A stretch of 7,795 bases of DNA from Bacteroidota bacterium (lineage in GTDB: Bacteria > Bacteroidota > Bacteroidia > 2-12-FULL-35-15), in the NCBI GenBank assembly GCA_026391935.1, contig JAPLDC010000197.1, positions 1-7,795 on the forward strand. Direction: 5' to 3'. Positions 1 through 6,775 of this stretch are shown here, piece by piece; the first letter of the stretch is position 1, and each line of letters begins with the position of its first letter. The position numbers were made by a program, and so were the translations under genes. The notes under the pieces are model-generated. The model was not told where the DNA came from, searched no databases, and saw only the letters and a program-made list of their open reading frames with translations.

Positions 1-846
1 AAGATTTCCGAGGAAATTAATTATAAAGATTCCCAAAAGGATGGATATGCCAAATATTCCAGAAAGGGTGCAGTTTACGAAGAAGGTAGTTTTTTAAATG
101 GGAAAAATGATGGTGTCTGGATTTATTATTATCCGACAGGTGAATTGAATTCAAAAATAAATTTTAAAAATGGTGAGAAGAATGGGGAAGGTGTTTATTA
201 TTATAAGGATGGAACAATTTCCCAAAAAGGTCAATTTGTTATTGGTGAAAAATCGGGAATGTGGATGGCTTATGATGAGAAAGGAGCAATAGCATCAGAA
301 TTGAATTATAATTCAAACAAACTTGATGGTGATGCAAGATATTACGAGAAGGGGAAATTGGTTTGTTCGGGAAAACATAATAAAGGTGTGAGGATCTTTG
401 TTTGGAAATTTTACAATGCCAAAGGCAAAGAAACTTCTGTTTATGATTATGGTTATACTTTTGTTTCCAGCAAGGACACTCCTCCTCAGCCACCGAGTGT
501 TAATGATGTTGTCAAAGTTTCAGAATCCCCTTTGGCAATTGTTGATATTATGCCGGTTTTTCCAGGTGGCGAAAATATGATGATGGAATTTATTCAAAAG
601 AATATTGTTTATCCACAGAAGGAAAAGGAATCTGCTATTCAAGGTATTGTATACGTATCATTTGTTGTTGATAATTTAGGAGAAATAAGTAATGTTAAAA
701 TACTTAGAGGTGTCCCCGGAGGTGCCGGTTGTGATCAGGAAGCAAAAAGGATCGTGGAGATCATGCCTCGTTGGACACCCGGAATGCAAAATGGAAGGCC
801 GGTTCCAGTTTCATTTAACTTACCAATAAAATATAAACTAAGATAA
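1..846 (+). CDS. MORN-like repeat protein with C-terminal TonB domain (5' end outside window)
   Basis: The reading frame is open from base 1 to the TAA at 844-846, giving 281 visible residues; the true start lies upstream. A TTG at 145 is internal, because the same repeat pattern continues on both sides of it. Residues about 34-140 hold four to five copies of a 22-25 residue repeat of the form N-G-x-x-x-G-x-W/Y-x-x-Y-x-x-x-G, as in MORN / YwqK-like repeats (for example GVWIYYYPTGEL and GEGVYYYKDGTI). A short Pro-rich linker (TPPQPPS, about 160-166) follows. Residues about 190-281 form a TonB C-terminal domain: PVFPGG, YP at 154-155 before the first strand, GIVYVSFVVDNLGEISNVKILRG, and the late PRWTPG and PVPVSFNLPI blocks. 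In the family this domain contacts outer-membrane TonB-dependent receptors. In Bacteroidota such MORN-TonB_C fusions are common and usually called energy transducer TonB, although a true transducer role is unproven. No membrane segment is visible, since the N-terminus is missing. The next gene starts one base after the stop. Confidence 0.88.
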   Translation, partial: KISEEINYKDSQKDGYAKYSRKGAVYEEGSFLNGKNDGVWIYYYPTGELNSKINFKNGEKNGEGVYYYKDGTISQKGQFVIGEKSGMWMAYDEKGAIASELNYNSNKLDGDARYYEKGKLVCSGKHNKGVRIFVWKFYNAKGKETSVYDYGYTFVSSKDTPPQPPSVNDVVKVSESPLAIVDIMPVFPGGENMMMEFIQKNIVYPQKEKESAIQGIVYVSFVVDNLGEISNVKILRGVPGGAGCDQEAKRIVEIMPRWTPGMQNGRPVPVSFNLPIKYKLR

Positions 847-847
847 A

Positions 848-1304
848 ATGGGTAAATTAAATTTTCTTAAAACAGAATTTCCTAAATTGACAGTAAAACT
901 TAATTCAGATGCAAAAGGAAATTGGGGTGTGTTGAATGCGCAACAAATGGTTGAGCATATGTCAGATTCGGTAAGTTATGCTACCGGAAAAAAATAACCA
1001 ACCCTTACATTCTTCAAAAGAAAATGTTGGTAAGTATAAGGAGTTTGCAATGAGTGATAAAGAATTCAAACCCAATACTAAGAACGCTTTAATGTCGGAA
1101 ACGCCAATTCCAACTAAGAATTCAACAATGCAATTGGCTTTGCTGGAATATGAACAGCAAATAAATTCCTTTATAAATTATTTTGAAAATAATGAAGGTG
1201 CTACAATTACAAATCCTTTCTTTGGTGATCTGAATTTTGATGAGTGGATTCATTTATTATACAAACATGCCGTTCATCATTGCAAACAATTTGGATTGGT
1301 TTAA
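848..1304 (+). pseudogene. DUF1569 / DinB-superfamily protein, broken by a frameshift in an A7 run
   Basis: An ATG at 848, one base after the upstream TAA, opens a frame that stops at the TAA at 995-997 after 49 codons (start MGKLNFLKTEF, then MVEHMSDSV). The protein continues one frame over, through NNQPLHSSKEN and MSDKEFKPNTKN, to HAVHHCKQFGLV and the TAA at 1302-1304. Joining the parts by removing one A from the seven at 988-994 gives 151 residues, about the usual DUF1569 length, with no residues missing. DUF1569 belongs to the DinB-like four-helix group, whose members often bind a metal through three His. Candidate ligands here are H37 (VEHM) and H140/H143/H144 of HAVHH, which lie on opposite sides of the lesion. 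Function is unknown. Conservation on both sides suggests a very recent mutation or a homopolymer sequencing error. A programmed +1 shift at AAA-AAA-TAA is possible but less likely. The tight spacing suggests co-transcription with the TonB-domain gene. Confidence 0.82.
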
Positions 1305-1856
1305 TTACCATTTGTAACATACAGAATAATTAGGATGAACTTTTCTTATTCTTGAATTTTTTAATTTTGCCCTGTTTATTTTTTTTCTAAACCACAGTCC
1401 TGAACTTTTCTTTTTAATTTTTGCTCCTGAGCTTCCTGAACTCGCTGGCGAGAACTTCTTTGCTGAAATAAGATCTCTTTTTCCTTGATAAGATAAATTA
1501 TCGTTGCCAACGATATTTTCCTGATTTAGAATGTTTTCTTTTGGGTTGAACTTATTGTCCAACTGATCAGTGACATTTACATTCAAAGCAAATTGCTGTT
1601 TATTTCCATCTTGTGTTTGTTTATATGCATCATCTGCCAGCTTCTGATATTTATGACAAGGGCAATCCGGGTTGCGAGGATCATTCAACGCATATTGTTG
1701 ATTTCCGGTGTTAGTTTGTGAATGAGCATTTTGAACTAATAAGAAAAATAAAATGAATAACCGCAGAGCTCCGGCAAAATCCTCCGGTAAAGATCTTAGA
1801 TTGTTACCTTCTCTAAAATTCCTTTGTTCCTCTCTAAACTCTCTACAGCTATTCAT
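1305..1856 (-). CDS. Exported small basic protein of unknown function, CPC motif near the N-terminus
   Basis: The 183-residue frame runs from an ATG at 1856 to a TAA at 1307-1305, directly abutting the stop of the convergent DUF1569 gene. I do not recognise the family. Residues 31-41 are a strongly hydrophobic core (LRLFILFFLLV), followed by a plausible signal-peptidase I site, AHS|Q, after residue 46. The predicted mature protein begins with a Gln/Asn-rich stretch. It then has a compact motif at 59-73 (DPRNPDCPCHK..., Cys65 and Cys67), an Asn/Gln/Asp-rich middle, a Ser/Gly-rich linker near 138-144, and a strongly Lys/Arg-rich C-terminal third ending HPNYSVCYKW with Cys180. The start is doubtful: about 30 mostly charged residues precede the hydrophobic core, much longer than a normal signal n-region. 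The leader is A-rich with no Shine-Dalgarno site. The gene lies 100 bases downstream of the A2M gene on the same strand, so co-expression is possible. Its real-gene status rests on the signal peptide, the open length and the composition. Confidence 0.68.
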   Translation of the reverse strand: MNSCREFREEQRNFREGNNLRSLPEDFAGALRLFILFFLLVQNAHSQTNTGNQQYALNDPRNPDCPCHKYQKLADDAYKQTQDGNKQQFALNVNVTDQLDNKFNPKENILNQENIVGNDNLSYQGKRDLISAKKFSPASSGSSGAKIKKKSSGLWFRKKINRAKLKNSRIRKVHPNYSVCYKW

Positions 1857-1908
1857 TTGTTTTTTGTATTAAACGATTTTTCTTTTCTTTTATTATTTCC
1901 TGTGATAC

Positions 1909-1946
1909 AGATTTTTCAATTCTGCTCGAAATGTCATTTCGAGCAG
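1909..1946. repeat. Perfect 12-bp inverted repeat, REP-like, downstream of the A2M gene
   Basis: CTGCTCGAAATG (1922-1933) and CATTTCGAGCAG (1935-1946) are exact reverse complements around a single central T at 1934, so the transcript could form a strong hairpin. It begins 10 bases past the A2M stop codon. No T-run follows on either strand, so it is not a textbook intrinsic terminator; a role in 3'-end protection or Rho-assisted termination is possible. On the plus strand, 1909-1936 (AGATTTTTCAATTCTGCTCG then AAATGTCA) resembles, from memory, the dispersed intergenic repeat of the type AGATTTCTCGCNNCGCTCG-AAATGACA seen in many Bacteroidota genomes. That resemblance is not checked. A shorter inverted repeat, CTGT-GAT-ACAG, lies beside it at 1900-1910. 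Confidence 0.7.
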
Positions 1947-1956
1947 TGTCGGGAAA

Positions 1957-4900
1957 TTAGAGCACCGTTTTTTTGATCGTTATTTTTTCTAAACCACTCC
2001 ATGTTTTAAATTCATTGGTATAATACAAGTATGCGGACGATGCTGGTGCATCATATTCTCCGGGCATTTCTGCTTTAAGATCCAGATTGATCTCTTTCAC
2101 AGATTTCGGACCTAAACCGCGATAATAAATTGCAATATTGTTACCTACAATTTCGTAGTAATCGAATATCTTTTTATCCTGCAATTCTTTTAACTGCCAC
2201 GGTTGAACTGTGAATCCTGCGGGTATCCCAATGATTGCCATTGTGCTAGGAACTTCTTCATTCTTTTTGTTAGTGATTGTTGCTGTCATTCTTACCGTTT
2301 CTCCAACTGTTGCAGTTTTTGTTGCAAGTTTTGTTTTAAGGTCGATTGCACATGCTACATCACTTACAGGAAGAGTTGTATTCCATGTTGCAGAGACAGA
2401 ATATGGTAAAGGTGTTTTTACTCCAATGTATTTTACTTTCACATCGTGTTTGCCTTCTCCTTTTACAAATTCTTCCATTCCATCAATTACGATTGACCCT
2501 TTTTCTCCAGCTTTGTAAGTTCTTTCAGCAACTTTTTTTCCGTCTACAAAAATGTCAACAGTTCCATCCTCATTAGTCTTTTTACTGAATTTTGCATATT
2601 CAGTCAATGCTTTCAACGCTAATATTGTCCCTTGTGTACTGCTGAATACCCCGGAACCACTTCTTGCACCAACTAAAAATTGAACTGCGCTTTGAAGAGC
2701 ATTAGCGTTTTTGCCTTGTGTTTTTAAAATTGCAAGGATACTTAGGGATGTTGTTTCTATTGTTAATGATTGCCCTTGTGAATAAGTGATTGAATGTGTT
2801 GAACCTGTCCAGCTGCCATTTTTATCCTGTTTAGATAACAAAGCATTCATTGCGTCTTCGGCTTTTGACGTTTCATTTAATTTGTAAGAAGCATTTACCA
2901 TCATCGCCAGCATATATGGGTCTTTTAATTCCATTGCTTTTTTATAGGATGTCTCAAATTCTTTTTTGATATCCGTATAACCTGCTTCAGCTAATGCGTA
3001 AACCGTGTATGCATTTAGAATATCATTGCTTATCCTTCCGAAATCATGGTAAGCATGACCTTCTCTTTGAAATCCCCCTTTACCGTCTTTGTGACTCATT
3101 AACCATTCAGAGGTACGATCTACCATTTTTTGATCTACATCTGCTCCTGCTTTTTTCATGTCTGCAAATTCCATGATGCCATAAGCGGTTAATCCTTCGT
3201 GTGCTGGTGAAGCACCAAACCATTCATAACCTTTGTCTTTTGTTTCGAAAGTTGTTAATCTTTTATAACCTCTGTTCAACAGATCGCTCGCATATGAAAT
3301 TGTTTTTGAATCTTTGCTGTCTGTTGATTTTAAATAATCCAAAACCATCGCGTTCGGATATGCAGTGCAGGATGTTTGTTCAAAACAACCATATGGTTCT
3401 GATAAAATCCCTTCGACACCTTTCATTAAGTCATTCACAACATTTGGATAAGCCGTAAAACTCATTTTTAATGATCCATTCACTACTTTGTTCATCTCAA
3501 ATGAAAAGTCCTTTTCCATATCTTGTCCTGAGAAAGATGCATTTACTGGAAATCCTTTTGGTGCGATCTTTATTTTTTGAGTAAAAGCATCCCCTAATCC
3601 ACATGCTCGGAAAGAAATTGTGAATTCGCCATAGCCAATTTTATCCAATACTTTATAATCCAGATAAATTGTTTTTGCTTTTCCAGGCATTATAATTTGT
3701 GCTGTTGGAATATCAACTATTGCTTGTAAGCCATCAGGAGAAATTATTGTTAATGCTCCACCCAATGGTTTATCTGTGTTATTTTTTAATGTTAAAGGGA
3801 TCGAAACATTGTCCTCAGTTGCTACTTCAACCGGAATTTTTGTTGTCATTGCAAATGGTAATTGTGTGAAGAAGTTTTTTTCTGTTCTCCCAACTGTACC
3901 ATCTGATGCAATGCCTTCGGCTGTTGTTCTGAAGGAGGTAATATCATCAGAAGCATAGAATTCCAAAGTTTTTGTTCCGGTTCTATCCACTTCCACATTA
4001 GGATTCCAATATATAGGATTCCTGAAATCTGTCCTTGTTTCAACATTTTCTTTTTGGTCATAAACCGGAGTGGCAAATTGTCTCGCACGGTAATAGGTCA
4101 TGATGTTTTGTTGTTGCACTTCATTTTTTGCAAATTCTGCCATCCTGAATCTTCCGTCGCGTCTGTCTGCCGATTTTGAAGCAACATCTTCAATACCATC
4201 GTGGGCAATCTTTTTGTCAGCTTTAGAAACTTTTATATCGACATTCTTTTCTTCAATTCCAGCAAATGCTTGTTCTCCGTTTCCTTTTTTTGCACTTTTT
4301 TGTTTGACATTGGCTATTTTCATTGGACGATTTTCCAGATTCATTTCTTCATCTTTCATGTTTGCTCCTGCTCCACCCATTGGTGCTTCAGCAGGCATCG
4401 CCGCCATTTCGTCCATTTCAACTCGTGATCTTGATGAACCTTGTAAGTTGTAATAATTTTTATAGTAATTGTTATCATACATATACATTACAATTCCCTG
4501 ATCATAATTTTGTATGTATTGTGATTGTGGACCATATCCGGATGCTGAATAGGATAAAGTTACAGGATTACTCAGATCTAATTTATTGAAAATGAATTTT
4601 CCGTTTTCATCTGTTTCATATTCACCTCCATTATTGATCTTTATTTTTGCACTTGTAATTACTTTTCCTGTTGAGGCATCTATTACTGTACCCGCGATAA
4701 TTGCTCGTTCTCCCGGAAAGGCTGCAGTAGCCATGTTGTCATCCATTAATTTTTCCCAAGTGAATCGTCTCCATCCAGCTGTTAGTAAAAGGTAATCCAA
4801 CGCCTTATCTGCTTTTGGTTCTTTGTTTGAGAAATAAAATGCTGGTTCTTCTACTTTTTCTTTGATGTCTTGTTGTAAAAGTAATTGTGATAATATATTT

Positions 4901-6417
4901 CCTGATTTGTCATCAGCAAATGAAATTAATTGGTCATTTACTACTGACAATGAAAGATTTGCTGGCATAGGTATTCCGCGTTCATCTTTTACAGTGATGG
5001 TCATTTTTACTTTTTCTCTTGGTAGATATTTGTCTTTATCCGTTTCTATTGAAATGTTTAGCTGTTTGTCTTTGTTTACAAAAGCCAATCGTTCTGAACG
5101 TGGAACACCTTTGGAATCAAATAGTGTTATTTGTGAAACACCGATTGGAAAATTAGAAGTAGGAAAAATAATTTTGTTACTTCCTTTTTTTGCTGATATC
5201 TCGGTTGAATAATAAATTTTACCTCTCACTTGTGCGATCAATGATAGATCTTCTGTCTCGGTTGTATTGACATTTACCGCAACTTCACCGTTTTTTGAAT
5301 TATCCACATTCATAACATAACCACGGGATAATGATTGGGGTAGTGAAAATGTTTCTGTTATTCCTTCCGGTTTAGTAATTTTTACGCAATATTTTTCATT
5401 TCCCTGAGGTGTAAAATTGAATGAACCCATTCCCATGTGATAACTGCTGAATGAACTTACCTGATTGCCCTTTTCGTTTACTACTATACCTTCAATATCC
5501 GCAGGTTTATTAAATTCATTTAAGGCTCTGAATGCAACATTACTTTCCAATCCAGTAACAAGATCGCCTCCTTCAGGGAATAATGTAAATTGAATTTTAT
5601 TTAATAGGATAGGAATGGAACGGGAGATGCTTTCTGTCAAACCATTGTATTCTATCATGACATTTAGCAGACCATCACTTGTTTTTAACTCTTTCGGAAG
5701 ATCAAATTTTAAATATTTTATTCCGTTCTCATCTGTTTCATCCGCTTTCGCAATAAATTGCTGACCATTTAAATTACCTACAAATTTTATTTTGTAATTG
5801 CTGAGTGGTTTATTTTCATTTGTATTCAATTCGAGTTTTGCAACAACTTCATCACCTGCTCCAAATGCTTTTTTCTCGAAATCTAATTTCATTTTTAAAT
5901 TTGGAAGTACAATATCTTGCACTTGTAATTCTTTTTCAAAGACGTTATTTTCTCCTTCGTTTTTCATCCAATTAGTATAGGCTCTTACTTTATAAAGCCC
6001 ACCAAGTGCATCGGCATCTAAAACAAAATCACCGGCAGCAACACCATTTTTTGCAATAATATTGATGGTTTTTTCAATTGTCCCCTTTGGGTTTAAGAAT
6101 TCTACATGGACAATATCGCTTTTTTGGGATGCTTTCATTGATTGCCCGTCTCTAACATAGGTTGTGAACCAGATATTGTCCCCCGGCTCATAAAAAGGCT
6201 TATCGAACTGAACATATAACCGGTCTTCCGGGAGTTTTTGTTGATAAGCGCTTAGTTTACTTTTTATGGAACGGATAAATTCGTTATCCATCGCTAACTG
6301 GTAGTAATTACTTGGAGTGATCCAAGCTACCATTGCCAACATTGCCAGGCTTATTCCTGCGATCGGCACAATTCTGTTTATTTTAAAATTTCTCATGGCT
6401 CTATGTTTTTGATTCAT
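1957..6417 (-). CDS. Alpha-2-macroglobulin family protein with intact thioester motif and embedded carboxypeptidase-regulatory-like domain
   Basis: A 1486-residue protein, in the size range of bacterial A2M proteins. Family members are protease traps: cleavage of a bait region exposes a Cys-Gln thioester that bonds covalently to the attacker. Domains by approximate residue: 14-33 hydrophobic signal/anchor, with no lipobox Cys; 60-170 MG2-like domain (RLYVQFDKPFYEPGD); 170-560 further beta-rich macroglobulin domains, including TDKDKYLPREKV and the block LLLTAGWRRFTW; 572-640 carboxypeptidase-regulatory-like domain (AGTVIDASTGKVI, TDENGKFIF); 628-795 low-complexity linker; 800-890 A2M/MG7 domain (YASDDITSFRTTAEGI); 985-1290 thioester alpha-alpha barrel with GCFEQ at 1010-1014; 1290-1486 C-terminal MG8 and receptor-binding-like domains. 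It ends at a TAA at 1959-1957. I use the ATG at 6417; Met8 (ATG at 6396) is an equally possible start, and neither has a Shine-Dalgarno site. Unlike the E. coli lipoprotein, it is predicted to be membrane-anchored or secreted without a lipid. No pbpC-like partner is in the window. Confidence 0.93.
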   Translation of the reverse strand: MNQKHRAMRNFKINRIVPIAGISLAMLAMVAWITPSNYYQLAMDNEFIRSIKSKLSAYQQKLPEDRLYVQFDKPFYEPGDNIWFTTYVRDGQSMKASQKSDIVHVEFLNPKGTIEKTINIIAKNGVAAGDFVLDADALGGLYKVRAYTNWMKNEGENNVFEKELQVQDIVLPNLKMKLDFEKKAFGAGDEVVAKLELNTNENKPLSNYKIKFVGNLNGQQFIAKADETDENGIKYLKFDLPKELKTSDGLLNVMIEYNGLTESISRSIPILLNKIQFTLFPEGGDLVTGLESNVAFRALNEFNKPADIEGIVVNEKGNQVSSFSSYHMGMGSFNFTPQGNEKYCVKITKPEGITETFSLPQSLSRGYVMNVDNSKNGEVAVNVNTTETEDLSLIAQVRGKIYYSTEISAKKGSNKIIFPTSNFPIGVSQITLFDSKGVPRSERLAFVNKDKQLNISIETDKDKYLPREKVKMTITVKDERGIPMPANLSLSVVNDQLISFADDKSGNILSQLLLQQDIKEKVEEPAFYFSNKEPKADKALDYLLLTAGWRRFTWEKLMDDNMATAAFPGERAIIAGTVIDASTGKVITSAKIKINNGGEYETDENGKFIFNKLDLSNPVTLSYSASGYGPQSQYIQNYDQGIVMYMYDNNYYKNYYNLQGSSRSRVEMDEMAAMPAEAPMGGAGANMKDEEMNLENRPMKIANVKQKSAKKGNGEQAFAGIEEKNVDIKVSKADKKIAHDGIEDVASKSADRRDGRFRMAEFAKNEVQQQNIMTYYRARQFATPVYDQKENVETRTDFRNPIYWNPNVEVDRTGTKTLEFYASDDITSFRTTAEGIASDGTVGRTEKNFFTQLPFAMTTKIPVEVATEDNVSIPLTLKNNTDKPLGGALTIISPDGLQAIVDIPTAQIIMPGKAKTIYLDYKVLDKIGYGEFTISFRACGLGDAFTQKIKIAPKGFPVNASFSGQDMEKDFSFEMNKVVNGSLKMSFTAYPNVVNDLMKGVEGILSEPYGCFEQTSCTAYPNAMVLDYLKSTDSKDSKTISYASDLLNRGYKRLTTFETKDKGYEWFGASPAHEGLTAYGIMEFADMKKAGADVDQKMVDRTSEWLMSHKDGKGGFQREGHAYHDFGRISNDILNAYTVYALAEAGYTDIKKEFETSYKKAMELKDPYMLAMMVNASYKLNETSKAEDAMNALLSKQDKNGSWTGSTHSITYSQGQSLTIETTSLSILAILKTQGKNANALQSAVQFLVGARSGSGVFSSTQGTILALKALTEYAKFSKKTNEDGTVDIFVDGKKVAERTYKAGEKGSIVIDGMEEFVKGEGKHDVKVKYIGVKTPLPYSVSATWNTTLPVSDVACAIDLKTKLATKTATVGETVRMTATITNKKNEEVPSTMAIIGIPAGFTVQPWQLKELQDKKIFDYYEIVGNNIAIYYRGLGPKSVKEINLDLKAEMPGEYDAPASSAYLYYTNEFKTWSGLEKITIKKTVL
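3376..3390 (-). other. Thioester motif of the A2M protein (G-C-F-E-Q, residues 1010-1014)
   Basis: Codons for Gly-Cys-Phe-Glu-Gln lie here, inside the family context SEPYGCFEQTS. Cys1011 (TGT, 3387-3385) and Gln1014 (CAA, 3378-3376) are the residues that form the internal thioester in A2M and complement proteins. Both are present, so covalent capture is chemically possible. The variable second position is Phe; Leu, Gly, Val or Ala are more familiar at that place. Confidence 0.9.
4033..4557 (-). other. Low-complexity, bait-region-like segment of the A2M protein (about residues 621-795)
   Basis: This part of the protein departs from the beta-sandwich pattern on both sides. It goes from a Tyr/Asn-rich stretch (YMYDNNYYKNYYN) to a Met/Ala/Gly/Pro/Glu stretch (MAAMPAEAPMGGAGANM), then to a Lys/Asp-rich, probably disordered region with several basic sites (KQKSAKKG, SADRRDGRFR). 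It ends just before the A2M/MG7 domain, which is where the bait region sits in classical A2Ms. Its start overlaps the end of the carboxypeptidase-regulatory-like domain (codons about 4704-4498). The bait role is inferred from position and composition only. Confidence 0.55.
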
Positions 6418-6436
6418 TTGCCATTAAGATGCAGGA

Positions 6437-6461
6437 GGAATTAATATTCCATAAAGGGAAT
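6437..6461. repeat. Overlapping short inverted repeats upstream of the A2M gene
   Basis: GGAAT-TAAT-ATTCC (6437-6450) is a 5-bp inverted repeat, and its right arm also pairs with GGAAT at 6457-6461 (ATTCC-ATAAAG-GGAAT). The two hairpins are mutually exclusive. They lie 20-45 bases upstream of the A2M start, where an operator or leader structure could sit. The arms are short, so chance is a real alternative. I could not find a convincing Bacteroidota promoter (TAnnTTTG type) on the minus strand in this spacer. Confidence 0.3.
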
Positions 6462-6466
6462 GGAAA

Positions 6467-6487
6467 TTTAGGATTTAGGGTTTAGGA
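6467..6487. repeat. Three tandem copies of the heptamer TTTAGGR
   Basis: TTTAGGA TTTAGGG TTTAGGA runs without interruption through the 128-base spacer between the VF530 and A2M genes (6418-6545). The unit equals the plant-type telomere heptamer by coincidence; three copies are far too few to suggest anything telomeric. GGAATGG occurs on both sides (6457-6463 and 6490-6496). No gene is seen in this spacer. Confidence 0.6.
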
Positions 6488-6545
6488 GTGGAATGGATTT
6501 GTTTAGACTTTATAGGCGTTTCCAGTATAGAATTAATCCTGAATT

Positions 6546-6767
6546 TTAGCCTTCGAGGATCTCCAGATACAGATCTTCCACTTTTTTTCTTGCCCAAGGT
6601 GTAGCACGGAGAAATTTTAAGCTGGATTTGACACTAGGGTCTTTTTTGAAGCAGTTTATGTCGATGTGATAAGCTAAATTTTCCCAACCATAAAAGGCAA
6701 TCAAATGATTCAGGATCATTTCTAAAGTTTTGCCATGCAGCGGATTATTTTGCTGTTCAGATCGCAT
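6546..6767 (-). CDS. VF530 / DUF2132 family small DNA-binding protein
   Basis: A 73-residue protein from an ATG at 6767 to a TAA at 6548-6546. Nearly the whole length matches the DUF2132 (VF530) pattern as I know it: NNPLHGKTLEMIL near the N-terminus, then YGWENLAYHIDINCFKKDPS, then SSLKFLRATPWARKKVEDLY. The family is small, helical and named after a Vibrio fischeri protein; it is annotated as DNA-binding, but its cellular role is poorly defined. The gene starts 8 bases after the helicase stop codon, with only an A-rich leader (AAATTAAATATTTTC), so it is almost certainly co-transcribed and probably relies on the helicase transcript. No frameshift or missing part is visible. The 128-base spacer downstream separates it from the A2M gene. 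Confidence 0.9.
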   Translation of the reverse strand: MRSEQQNNPLHGKTLEMILNHLIAFYGWENLAYHIDINCFKKDPSVKSSLKFLRATPWARKKVEDLYLEILEG

Positions 6768-6775
6768 GAAAATAT

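Noticed and set aside
145..147. TTG as the start of the TonB-domain protein
   Set aside because: The frame is open back to base 1 and the same MORN-like repeat pattern continues upstream, so this TTG (Leu) is internal.
978..1304. A separate 108-residue gene starting at the ATG at 978
   Set aside because: Its first five residues are out-of-frame reading of the upstream gene; the rest is the C-terminal part of DUF1569, split by the A7 run.
1647..1662. Haem-binding or c-type cytochrome motif around CPCH in the 183-residue protein
   Set aside because: The spacing is C-x-C-H, not C-x-x-C-H, and nothing else supports haem binding.
1922..1946. Intrinsic (Rho-independent) terminator
   Set aside because: The stem is perfect but no T-run follows on either strand, so it is listed as an inverted repeat only.
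3846..4088. An 80-residue minus-strand frame inside the A2M gene
   Set aside because: It overlaps the conserved A2M/MG7 coding sequence in another frame and resembles no family.
2203..5980. Many open frames on the plus strand opposite the A2M gene, up to 117 codons
   Set aside because: They are antisense or alternate-frame shadows of a long well-conserved protein; they show Ser/Phe/Leu/Cys-rich low-complexity composition and no recognisable domain.
6467..6487. Telomere-like array
   Set aside because: Only three heptamers inside an ordinary intergenic spacer; no chromosome-end context.
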